Below are positions 24,548-31,915 of a stretch of 32,937 nt of DNA, piece after piece; position 1 is the first letter of the stretch, and every line of letters starts with the position of its first letter. The notes beneath the pieces were generated by a model. The model saw nothing but the letters and a program-made list of their open reading frames with translations. It made no database searches and was not told where the DNA came from. The DNA is taken from positions 1-32,937 of the forward strand of contig CAIOTJ010000236.1 of the NCBI GenBank assembly GCA_903861195.1. The letters run 5' to 3'. The DNA comes from an uncultured Planctomycetaceae bacterium (GTDB lineage Bacteria > Planctomycetota > Planctomycetia > Planctomycetales > Planctomycetaceae). The position numbers were made by a program, and so were the translations under genes.

Positions 24548-24576
24548 GGACCGGTCGCCTGAACAGCGACCGGTCC
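24548..24576 (-). terminator. Terminator of the PQQ-repeat gene
   Basis: A perfect 11-bp stem GGACCGGTCGC / GCGACCGGTCC with a 7-base loop lies 28 bp after the stop codon of the minus-strand PQQ gene. On that strand it is followed by TTCTGGTTTTG, an imperfect T-rich tract. On the plus strand the following bases are not T-rich. Good candidate intrinsic terminator. Confidence 0.75.
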
Positions 24577-24604
24577 CACTCCACGATGCGTCCCAGCGTG
24601 GGCA

Positions 24605-25870
24605 CTAGTTCCGGGTGGGAGCCCAGCGGTAAGCCACCAGAGCCTTGCGTTCGCGCACGAACAGTTCATCTCCACAGACAGCCAGGTGCGCCCAGGCGTC
24701 ATCCTCGCTGATTTGCCGCGAGTCGAGTTGCTCGAACTTCTCGGGATTCGCCTTGAACAGCACCAGAATGCCCCGCTCGTCCAATCCGAGAATTTTGTCC
24801 CCATTCGCCACGAGGCTCATGTACTTGCCATAGGGGGTGGTGGTCCATTGCGATTTGCCATCCCGCAGATCCAGGCAGGTCAATCGCTGATTCTTGAGGT
24901 GCATGTAGACAAAGTCCCCAATAATCACCGGGGTCGACATGTAACCTTCCACTTTGTTCGTCCAGGCGGTCTCCACCTGCGCCTTATCCCCTCCCGAAGT
25001 CGGACGATAGAGGAAAGACTTCCCGCCGTAGCTGCTGGTGAAGATGCCATCCTTCCAGGCCAGGGGAGTCAGAATGTTCATCCCGCGGAAGGCGGGGACT
25101 TCTTGCTCCCACTTCACCGACCCTGTCTGGGGGTCGACTCCCGCCAACTTGGTGCGTGTTTGCACCAGCAGTTGCTCGACTCCCCCCACCGTCGCCAGGG
25201 TGGGAGACGAAAAGGCGCTGCCATTCATCCCGCCGCCATCGTTCAGCGATTTCCAGATTTCCTTGCCCGTCTGGCGTTCGAGCTTGAAAAAGGCCGCGCC
25301 GGCCTGCACGTAGACTGCGTCCCCCACCACCAAAGGAGAACAGACAAATCCAAACGCCGGCAGCGAACTTTTGTACCGTTTCGGGAAATCGACCCTCCAC
25401 TTTTCGGCCCCGGTCTTCCCATCCAGGCACACCAGAATGTCGCGGATCCCCGCCACGTAGAGGTTTTCTCCATCGAACGCGGGGGTCGCCCGAATCCAAT
25501 CTCCGTTCGCCTTCGCGAAAAACGGCATGCTCATCGCCCCGGTCCAGGAGACCTCCCACAGCAGCTTGCCCGTCTTTCGATCCAGGGCCCGCACCACCTC
25601 CTCTTTTTCATTCCGCGTCTCCGTCGTGAAAACCCGGTCCTCCGCTACGATCGGGCCGGAATAACTGGGACCCAACGGCAACTTCCAGACCTGCTGCAGA
25701 CTGTCGCCCGACAACGTGTCGGGCCAAGTGCTTCCAGCCGGAATCTGCCCATCCCGCGAAGGACCACGCCACTGGGGCCAGGTCGCGACAGGAGACTTGT
25801 CTCCCGCCAGCAGACTCCCCGCACAGCAACCCCACACCACCGCAGCCGTCCACCAGCGAGTCCCAGCCAT
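24605..25870 (-). CDS. Secreted PQQ-repeat (beta-propeller) protein
   Basis: 421 residues from the ATG at 25870 (M-A-G-T-R-W-W), with GGAG eight bases upstream. A signal peptide covers 1-22. The mature part begins with W-P-Q-W-R-G-P-S-R-D-G, the hallmark of planctomycete PQQ-binding-like propellers, and then shows repeated blades of the type G-K-x-x-W-x (G-K-L-L-W-E-V, G-A-E-K-W-R-V, G-K-E-I-W-K-S, G-S-V-K-W-E-Q, G-K-S-Q-W-T-T). Whether it binds PQQ or is an enzyme is unclear; many such proteins are structural propellers or of unknown role. It is divergent from murG and ends at a clear terminator. Confidence 0.9.
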   Translation of the reverse strand: MAGTRWWTAAVVWGCCAGSLLAGDKSPVATWPQWRGPSRDGQIPAGSTWPDTLSGDSLQQVWKLPLGPSYSGPIVAEDRVFTTETRNEKEEVVRALDRKTGKLLWEVSWTGAMSMPFFAKANGDWIRATPAFDGENLYVAGIRDILVCLDGKTGAEKWRVDFPKRYKSSLPAFGFVCSPLVVGDAVYVQAGAAFFKLERQTGKEIWKSLNDGGGMNGSAFSSPTLATVGGVEQLLVQTRTKLAGVDPQTGSVKWEQEVPAFRGMNILTPLAWKDGIFTSSYGGKSFLYRPTSGGDKAQVETAWTNKVEGYMSTPVIIGDFVYMHLKNQRLTCLDLRDGKSQWTTTPYGKYMSLVANGDKILGLDERGILVLFKANPEKFEQLDSRQISEDDAWAHLAVCGDELFVRERKALVAYRWAPTRN

Positions 25871-26049
25871 GCGTTTGTCTCCAAAATGAGAAAATTCGTT
25901 CACAACGTTCATATTAGGAGGTGAGTCAACCATTTTTTCGGGTGATCGCCCGGTTTTTTCCTGCGGCGGTTAAACTGACGAGAGATCGGCCCGCTGTGCC
26001 GTGCGTCTCTCTGATTCGGATCTCCCCGCCCCGGTTGGCCCGCGATCGC

Positions 26050-27147
26050 ATGTCTGCCCCGATGACGTTGATTCTGGCGGGAGGGGGAACGGGCGGCCAT
26101 CTGACCCCGGGACTGGCTGTGGCGACCGAGCTTCGTCAGCGCGAACCGGACGCCCGGATCGTGTTTGTCGGCAGTGACCGCCCCATCGACCAGCGGCTGC
26201 TGGCTGGTCACGAACGTCGGGTGATGACTCTTCTGCCGCTGCGGAGCGCGTGGCGGTCCCCCGCCCGGTTTGCCTGGGCGTGGTGGCAGGCGCATCGCCA
26301 GGCTCGCGCCCTCCTCGCCGAGGTTCGTCCTCACGTTGTCTGCGGGTTGGGGGGGCTGGCCTCGATTCCCCTGGTCCGGGCGGCCCACCAGGCTGGTGTG
26401 CCCACGTTGCTGTTGGAGCAAAATGTCATTCCGGGTCGGGCCAACCGCTGGATGGCCCGGTCGGCCCATCGGGTCTGCGTCAGCTTTCGCGAGACCATCG
26501 ACTTGCTGCCGCATCCCGACCGGTGCCGCCTGACGGGGAACCCCGTCCGTCCCCCTTTCGCCTCGCTCGCCTCCGCCGAATTGCGCCCAGTTACAAATCT
26601 CTCGACCGTGTTGATCCTGGGGGGGAGTCAGGGAGCCCAGCCGCTGAATGACGCCCTGCTCGCACAACTGCCCCAGTCCTCCGCCGTCTGGAAAGACTTC
26701 CACTGGGTGCACCAGACGGGAGAGACCGGGACTGATGAATTACGGACCGCCTATCAACGGGCGGGACTCTCTTGCGAGGTGGCTCCTTTCTACCCCGACC
26801 TCGAACGCCGGATTCCCCAGGCTGCCGTGGTGGTCTCCCGCGCGGGAGCCACCACCTTGGCTGAATTGGCCTGTGCCGGTGTGGCCACTGTCCTGGTCCC
26901 CTACCCGCAAGCCGCCGACGACCACCAGCGGGCAAATGCCCGGGCGTATAGCGCACACCGCGGGGCCGTCGTGGTGGAACAGGAGGGGGCCGAACCATTC
27001 CCCCTGCGTTTGGCGAACACTCTGACTCGATTGCTGGCAGAGCCCGTGGCCCGACAGGAACTCGCCGGCCATCTGAGATCCCTAGCCCACCCCGACGCGG
27101 CCGCCCGGGTGGTGGACGAAATCTGTCGGGCGGCTGGCCGCGGCTGA
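26050..27147 (+). CDS. murG: UDP-GlcNAc:lipid I N-acetylglucosaminyltransferase
   Basis: 365 residues from the ATG at 26050 (M-S-A-P-M-T-L-I-L-A-G-G-G-T-G-G-H-L-T-P-G). MurG motifs: G-loop G-G-G-T-G-G-H near the start, L-L-L-E-Q-N-V-I-P-G-R-A-N, G-N-P-V-R, the second G-loop G-G-S-Q-G-A, S-R-A-G-A-T-T-L-A-E and the D-D-H-Q-R-A-N-A donor-binding loop. It makes lipid II from lipid I at the inner face of the membrane. Its presence supports peptidoglycan synthesis in this planctomycete. No other mur or fts genes are adjacent, unlike the usual dcw cluster. A GTG at 25921 would extend the frame by 43 codons, but that region lacks family similarity. Confidence 0.95.
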   Translation: MSAPMTLILAGGGTGGHLTPGLAVATELRQREPDARIVFVGSDRPIDQRLLAGHERRVMTLLPLRSAWRSPARFAWAWWQAHRQARALLAEVRPHVVCGLGGLASIPLVRAAHQAGVPTLLLEQNVIPGRANRWMARSAHRVCVSFRETIDLLPHPDRCRLTGNPVRPPFASLASAELRPVTNLSTVLILGGSQGAQPLNDALLAQLPQSSAVWKDFHWVHQTGETGTDELRTAYQRAGLSCEVAPFYPDLERRIPQAAVVVSRAGATTLAELACAGVATVLVPYPQAADDHQRANARAYSAHRGAVVVEQEGAEPFPLRLANTLTRLLAEPVARQELAGHLRSLAHPDAAARVVDEICRAAGRG

Positions 27148-27150
27148 GAC

Positions 27151-27266
27151 CTGAGTCCGCCTGAGGGATGATGCTCGTCCCGATTGGCGATGGTTTTTGA
27201 CTGACAAACAGAATGTTTGTCACCACGGCCGGTGGGATAGGCTTTCGGCCTGTCGCGTCGAAGACC
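27151..27266. repeat. Double-palindrome extragenic repeat, copy 1
   Basis: First of two direct repeats of about 117 bp after murG. It contains TGACAAACA-GAA-TGTTTGTCA (27202-27222, perfect 9-bp arms) and a second imperfect palindrome GATAGGCTTTCGGCCTGTC further on. Copies 1 and 2 differ only at scattered positions, mostly between the palindromes. The structure is like a REP/BIME element. Confidence 0.88.
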
Positions 27267-27383
27267 CTGAGTTCGCCTGAGGCATGACCCTCGTTCCGTG
27301 TGGCGATGGTTGTTGGACTGACAAACAGAATGTTTGTCGCCACGGCCGGTGGGATAGGCTTTCAGCCTGTCGGGTCCAAAACC
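27267..27383. repeat. Double-palindrome extragenic repeat, copy 2
   Basis: Second copy, directly adjoining the first. Palindrome TGACAAACA-GAA-TGTTTGTCG at 27319-27339, 117 bp after the first one. The second palindrome, GATAGGCTTTCAGCCTGTC, has one base changed relative to copy 1, which improves its pairing. Confidence 0.88.
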
Positions 27384-27409
27384 TTTGCGCCGCCAGTGAT
27401 CAACACCGG

Positions 27410-27439
27410 GACTGACAAACAGAATGTTTGTCACCACGG
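27410..27439. repeat. Double-palindrome extragenic repeat, partial copy 3
   Basis: Only the TGACAAACA-GAA-TGTTTGTCA palindrome (27413-27433) and a few flanking bases remain. It ends five bases before the stop codon of the minus-strand BatA-like gene, so it would be in the 3' end of that mRNA and may act as a stabilising hairpin. Confidence 0.85.
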
Positions 27440-27443
27440 GCAG

Positions 27444-29696
27444 TTATCGCGAGCGGCGCCACCAGAGCAGGGCGGCCAGCGGGGGGCAGAGCAGCCACAG
27501 CCCCGCCTGGAAATTCCAGGCCATCGCCTGTTCCACGAAGAGCAGGTACAGCAACAGATACAACAGCGGTCGGGTCAGTCCCCCCGCAGCGGGGCGGAAC
27601 GCCGATGACGATTGGACTTCAGGTTCGACCGCCGTCCGTCCCAGGGTCACATCGAGCCCGGCCAGTGGTCCTTCACGCAGTTCATTGGGGGTGAAGTTGG
27701 CCAGTCGGCTTTCGGCCGTGTCAAAATTCACGGCGAAGAGTTCCGTCTTCAGCGACGGCGGGGGAATACGGGCTTCGTAAATTCCCGGTTCGACGGCGGG
27801 ACCGAACACAAACCCCGCTTCCGTTCCTGCGACCGTCGCCCGCACCTGGTCGCGCTCTCCACCGGGACGCTGGATCTCGATCGAGGCATCGCCCACCGCC
27901 ACGGGGACGGCGGCATCGAGGCTGTCTCCCACCAGTCGCCCGCGCTGTCCTCCCCGCCCCATCGAGGCCACCTGCGTGATCTCCTGCACCAGGGGGACGA
28001 AACTGGGCCACAGGGGCCAGAGTGACCATTGCTCGTCGAGCGAAGTGGTCACCAGGATCACGCGACCCAATCCCACCGGTTTCTCGACGATGGCGGGGGC
28101 TCCGTCATCGAACCGCAGGGCCACCCGGCCACCGGCCTGTTCCCAGCCGGTGGCGGCGAGCCGCGCGTACGAAATCGTACTCTCCAACCCCGCATCCGGA
28201 TTTCCCTGGAAGGCCCCCACGATGGGGTGGGCGAAGTCTCCCGGGTCAAATCGCGAGAGGCTGTCGCGCAGGGTGGGATCTCCCTGGCGCTCTCCCAGCC
28301 GGGCGGGAAGCAGCCCCTTGCCGTCGCGGTACAACAGATCGTTGTAATCGCGCACCTGAACCTGGTCCCCCATGCCGAAGACCACCCCACCTCCCTGGCG
28401 AACGAATACCTCCAGCAGAGTGATTTCACGCTCGGTCAGCCGCCGCACATCACAGAACCAGACACAGTCGAACAACGACAGGTCTTGCCCACCGAAGTCG
28501 GTGTCGTTGATGATCACCGGCTCGAGCACACTGCGGTCGCCCGATGTCAGTCCTCCCCGCCGGGTCCGCGGAGACAGGGCCAGTTGCAGGTAGTCGGTCC
28601 CCTTGCCAGCGCCCCGGCCACTTCCCCGGCCATTCACGCACAGCACCCGCACCCGGTCTTTCACCGCCAGGGTCAGCCAGCGGCGATTGTCGAACGGCAG
28701 AGCGTCTTCCGTCAGCCGGGTCTCGACCCGGTGCGGTCCGGCACTGTCGACCAGCGGGGTGAACAGCTCCGAAGTTTCGGCACCCGCCGCCAGCGAGATG
28801 GTCCGGCGGTCGACCAATCGGTCATCGACCAGCAGTTGCAGGTCGCGGTCAGACACGGCTTCGCCGGCGAAATTCCGCAGGCTGACCCGCACCCGCACGG
28901 GGCGGTTCACAATCGGCACCGCCTCGAGCGATTCGATCGCGGTGATGCCCACGTTGGTCAGTCCCGGTTCGCCGGTGTCGATCAGCACGAGTTCGGCCGC
29001 ATCGCCGATTTTCTTCAGGACACCCCGCAGTCGGGCTCCGTCGTCCCCCGCCCCCAGGTCCCAGGTGGCCCGCTGGAAGTCGCTCAGCAGGTACACTTCC
29101 TTGCGGGAGATTTCGGGGGCCGACTTCAGCAGCGGGAGGGTTTCTTCCAGCCCCGCCAGCAGCCCGGCCGAAGCGGGGGATACCTCGATCCGGTCGAGTT
29201 CCTCAAGCACCGACGCCGAACTGAACGAGGGGGTCTGCACGATCACGCGGGGGGGAAGGCTCGACAACCGCACGAGGTTGAGGGCATCGCCGGGCTTCGA
29301 CCGCTCGATGATTTCCCGCGCAAGCCGGCGTGCACGCGCGAACAACTCTTCGTCTCCCGCACGGGCCCCCAGGCTGGCCGAGGCGTCGAGCACCAGCACG
29401 CGGTGGACCGGCAGCCCCGCCTGAAAGAAGGTGCCGGCCTGTTTCACGAGAGGTTCGGCCAGGGCCAGTACCGCCAGCAGGATCAACAGCATCCGCAGGG
29501 CCAACAACAGCAGTTGTTCGAGCCGGAGACGGCGGGCGTTCTTGCGGGCCGCCTCCAGCAGGAACTTCATCGCCGCCCAGGGGGTCTCGCGGAACTTCCG
29601 GCGGTACAGCAGGTGAATCACCAGCGGCGCGCCGGCCAGTCCCAGCCACCACAAGAGTGAGGGAGAGGCGAACAGGTTGGCGAGCCAGGGAAACAT
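27444..29696 (-). CDS. BatA-like membrane protein with von Willebrand-type domain
   Basis: 750 residues from the ATG at 29696. The N-terminus is a BatA-type region: helix near 10-30, cytoplasmic R-R-K-F-R-E-T-P-W-A-A-M-K-F-L, helix near 62-82. A VWA-like domain follows (V-L-V-L-D-A-S-A-S-L-G at about 99-109, a divergent MIDAS with D-A-S-A-S). Then come CARDB-like beta domains and a glutamine-amidotransferase-like fold (F-D-C-V-W-F-C-D-V-R-R). A C-terminal membrane helix (about 710-730) ends in W-W-R-R-S-R. The role is unknown; MoxR-associated proteins are thought to act with the ATPase in protein or complex assembly. Gap to the DUF58 gene is 18 bp. Confidence 0.87.
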   Translation of the reverse strand: MFPWLANLFASPSLLWWLGLAGAPLVIHLLYRRKFRETPWAAMKFLLEAARKNARRLRLEQLLLLALRMLLILLAVLALAEPLVKQAGTFFQAGLPVHRVLVLDASASLGARAGDEELFARARRLAREIIERSKPGDALNLVRLSSLPPRVIVQTPSFSSASVLEELDRIEVSPASAGLLAGLEETLPLLKSAPEISRKEVYLLSDFQRATWDLGAGDDGARLRGVLKKIGDAAELVLIDTGEPGLTNVGITAIESLEAVPIVNRPVRVRVSLRNFAGEAVSDRDLQLLVDDRLVDRRTISLAAGAETSELFTPLVDSAGPHRVETRLTEDALPFDNRRWLTLAVKDRVRVLCVNGRGSGRGAGKGTDYLQLALSPRTRRGGLTSGDRSVLEPVIINDTDFGGQDLSLFDCVWFCDVRRLTEREITLLEVFVRQGGGVVFGMGDQVQVRDYNDLLYRDGKGLLPARLGERQGDPTLRDSLSRFDPGDFAHPIVGAFQGNPDAGLESTISYARLAATGWEQAGGRVALRFDDGAPAIVEKPVGLGRVILVTTSLDEQWSLWPLWPSFVPLVQEITQVASMGRGGQRGRLVGDSLDAAVPVAVGDASIEIQRPGGERDQVRATVAGTEAGFVFGPAVEPGIYEARIPPPSLKTELFAVNFDTAESRLANFTPNELREGPLAGLDVTLGRTAVEPEVQSSSAFRPAAGGLTRPLLYLLLYLLFVEQAMAWNFQAGLWLLCPPLAALLWWRRSR

Positions 29697-29714
29697 TGCG
29701 GGGGACTTCCTCGT

Positions 29715-30626
29715 CTAGCGGGCGGCTTGCCGGCGCCGCGCGCGGGCCGAGAGAAACGTACGCAACGCCAGATCGAGCGGCTGGTCGGTCCGCAGCAGCA
29801 CGTGGTCCATCTGCAGATCACGGCACAGCCCTCCCACCTCTCCCAGGAAGTGCTCGAACTCGCGCTGGTACGCCTCGCGCAGCGACCGCGGTTCGGTCAT
29901 CAGCTCGGGCAGCCCTTCGAGCCCTTTGAACAGCGTGGGGTCGGCAAAGGGAAAATCCTGCTCGGCCGGATCGATCACCTGCAGCACAATCACCTCCTGC
30001 CGCCTGTGCCGCAGGTGCTTCAGTCCCAGCCGCAGAGCCTCGACATCATCGAACAGGTCGCTCAACAGCACCACCACCCCGCGCTGGCGAATCCGCTCGG
30101 CCAATTCGTGCAGAATGGGACCCAGGGCGGTGTCATCGCCCGTGCCGTCGGCTTCCATCACGTGGCAGAGCTGCTTCAGGTGCGTCGGCTGGGCGGCGGC
30201 CCGCACGAAGCTGCGCACGCCGCGGTCGAAGGTGGCCAGCCCCACGGCATCCTGCTGGTTCAGCACGAGGTAGGCGAGGGCCGCCGCGACGTGCCGGGCG
30301 TAATCGAGCTTCGACAGGGCCGCGCCGTCGGACCGGTAGCTCATCGACTCGCTGGTATCCAGCAGGAACCAGCAGGCGAAATTGGTTTCTTCTTCGTACT
30401 GCTTGAGGTAGATGCGGTCCGACTTGCCGAAGACTTTCCAGTCGACGTATCGCAGGTCGTCTCCGGGGACATATTCGCGATGCTCGGCGAACTCGATCGA
30501 GAAGCCGCGAAAAGGGCTTTTGTGCAGTCCGGACACATACCCTTCGACGATCAGCCGGGCCTTCAGGTCGAGGCCGTTCAGCTTCGCGAGGGTCGCCGGG
30601 TCGAGATACCGCTGGTGGGCTTCCAT
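29715..30626 (-). CDS. DUF58-domain protein
   Basis: 303 residues from the ATG at 30626 (M-E-A-H-Q-R-Y-L-D-P); a TTG directly before it is possible. The DUF58 signature is plain: G-x-H-x-S-P-F-R-G-F-S-I-E-F-A-E-H-R-E-Y-V-P-G-D-D-L-R-Y-V-D-W-K-V-F-G-K-S-D (positions about 34-72), followed by a VWA-like segment with L-L-D-T-S-E-S-M-S. There is no membrane segment. DUF58 proteins are regularly found between a MoxR ATPase and BatA-like VWA proteins. The gene starts six bases after the moxR stop, so it is translated from the same mRNA. Confidence 0.93.
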   Translation of the reverse strand: MEAHQRYLDPATLAKLNGLDLKARLIVEGYVSGLHKSPFRGFSIEFAEHREYVPGDDLRYVDWKVFGKSDRIYLKQYEEETNFACWFLLDTSESMSYRSDGAALSKLDYARHVAAALAYLVLNQQDAVGLATFDRGVRSFVRAAAQPTHLKQLCHVMEADGTGDDTALGPILHELAERIRQRGVVVLLSDLFDDVEALRLGLKHLRHRRQEVIVLQVIDPAEQDFPFADPTLFKGLEGLPELMTEPRSLREAYQREFEHFLGEVGGLCRDLQMDHVLLRTDQPLDLALRTFLSARARRRQAAR

Positions 30627-30632
30627 CAACCG

Positions 30633-31706
30633 TCAGGCCGTCTTGAAGACCGGTTCAAATGACTTGCCCGGCGCCAGCGACTGGGGATCCTGGGGGATCA
30701 TCGCGGCGAGGCGGGCGACGATGTCGTCGGGGCGAATTCCCTCGGCCTCGGCATTGAAGTTGGTCATCAGACGGTGCCGCAGCACGGGGGCGGCCACCGC
30801 CCGCACGTCTTCGGTCCCCGCGTAGGGGCGGCCATGCAGCACGGCCCGGGCCTTGGCTCCCAGCACAAGGTACTGGCTGGCCCGCGGGCCGGCTCCCCAA
30901 CTGACGTACTTCTTCACGAAATCGGGCACTTCGGGCCCCCGGTTGCGGGTCAGCCGGGTGAACTGCATGGCGTAGCGGATCACATGGTCGGCCACGGGCA
31001 CCCGCCGCACAAAATGTTGCAGGGCCCCGATCTCCTGTTGAGTCAGGGTTTTCGAAGTGCGGGGAGCGAGGTCGGCAGTCGTCTGCCGAACGATCTGGAA
31101 CTCCTCGTCTTCGCTGGGGTAATCGACCTGCACGTTGAACATGAAGCGGTCGAGCTGCGCCTCGGGCAGGGGGTAGGTACCCTCCTGCTCGATGGGGTTC
31201 TGCGTGGCGAGCACGAAGAATGGCTCGGGCAGTTGGTGCCGCTTGCCGCCGACCGTCACCTGGTGCTCCTGCATCGCTTCCAGCAGGGCGGCCTGGGTCT
31301 TGGGGGGTGTGCGGTTGATTTCGTCGGCCAGCACCACGTTGGCGAAGATCGGCCCGGGGAGGAACCGAAAGGCCCGCGTCCCGCTGGTCTTGTCTTCCTG
31401 GATGACTTCGGTGCCGGTGATGTCGGCCGGCATGAGGTCGGGGGTGAACTGGACCCGGCTGAACGACAGGTCGAGGCAGTCGGCCAGAGTACGGATCAGC
31501 AGGGTCTTGGCCAACCCGGGAACACCGACCAGCAGGCAGTGCCCCCCGGCGAACATGGCGATGAGGATCTCCTCAATCACCTGCTGCTGCCCCACAATCA
31601 CCTTGCCGACTTCCGTATGGATCCGCTGATAGGCCTCCCCCAGGCGGCGGACGGAATCGAGATCGGCCTCGGCGGGGGGGGCCAGGGAAGAATCGGCGTC
31701 GCTCAC
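30633..31706 (-). CDS. MoxR-family AAA+ ATPase
   Basis: 357 residues from the GTG at 31706 (V-S-D-A-D-S-S-L), with GGAG nine bases upstream; longer starts run through the promoter region. Walker A G-V-P-G-L-A-K-T at 61-68, Walker [10 protein letters not shown] near 126, a sensor segment with [22 protein letters not shown], and the MoxR C-terminal helical lid with [10 protein letters not shown]. These ATPases act as chaperones for assembly of VWA-domain partners. First gene of moxR-DUF58-BatA, divergent from prs. The probable promoter carries an operator-like repeat (separate entries). Confidence 0.95.
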   Translation of the reverse strand: MSDADSSLAPPAEADLDSVRRLGEAYQRIHTEVGKVIVGQQQVIEEILIAMFAGGHCLLVGVPGLAKTLLIRTLADCLDLSFSRVQFTPDLMPADITGTEVIQEDKTSGTRAFRFLPGPIFANVVLADEINRTPPKTQAALLEAMQEHQVTVGGKRHQLPEPFFVLATQNPIEQEGTYPLPEAQLDRFMFNVQVDYPSEDEEFQIVRQTTADLAPRTSKTLTQQEIGALQHFVRRVPVADHVIRYAMQFTRLTRNRGPEVPDFVKKYVSWGAGPRASQYLVLGAKARAVLHGRPYAGTEDVRAVAAPVLRHRLMTNFNAEAEGIRPDDIVARLAAMIPQDPQSLAPGKSFEPVFKTA

Positions 31707-31754
31707 GAGCCAGGGCTCCGTGTGAGGGGGGTCAGCGGATGGGGAAGCGGAAGC

Positions 31755-31784
31755 ATCTTGACGCCCCCGCGTCAAACTTGTCAA
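31755..31784 (-). promoter_or_regulatory. Probable moxR promoter
   Basis: On the minus strand TTGACA (31784-31779) is followed after 18 bp by CAAGAT (31760-31755). The -35 box is perfect; the -10 is weak. Predicted start near 31748, giving a 42-base leader with GGAG before the GTG. The spacer overlaps an inverted repeat. Confidence 0.45.
31758..31775. promoter_or_regulatory. Inverted repeat, possible operator between moxR and prs
   Basis: TTGACGC-CCCC-GCGTCAA, perfect 7-bp arms with a 4-base centre, lies between the -35 and the -10 of the likely moxR promoter. The direct repeat GTCAAAC-TT-GTCAAAC (31771-31786) overlaps its right arm. The layout fits a repressor site. The binding protein is unknown. 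Confidence 0.45.
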
Positions 31785-31846
31785 ACAGCGGTCTGAAGCG
31801 GGGGCCGGCCCGACCCGACCGGTTGCCGTGGGGCAGGCGGTCGGCG

Positions 31847-31874
31847 TTGAGTTGTGCCCGGCACCAGATATCAT
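31847..31874 (+). promoter_or_regulatory. Probable prs promoter
   Basis: TTGAGT (31847-31852), 16-bp spacer, TATCAT (31869-31874). Predicted start near 31881, about 35 bases before the prs ATG at 31916. No clear Shine-Dalgarno is seen in that leader. Moderate match to sigma-70. Confidence 0.5.
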
Positions 31875-31915
31875 AGGCCTTCACCCATTCTTCATCCGCC
31901 GGTTGTTGTTTTCGA

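Noticed and set aside
24357-24605. 82-codon minus-strand frame after the PQQ gene
   Set aside because: It runs through the terminator hairpin and is not protein-like.
25916-25924. Perfect Shine-Dalgarno AGGAGGTGA on the plus strand before murG
   Set aside because: No ATG, GTG or TTG lies at proper spacing; the in-frame GTG overlaps it, and the extra 43 codons are not MurG-like. Probably chance.
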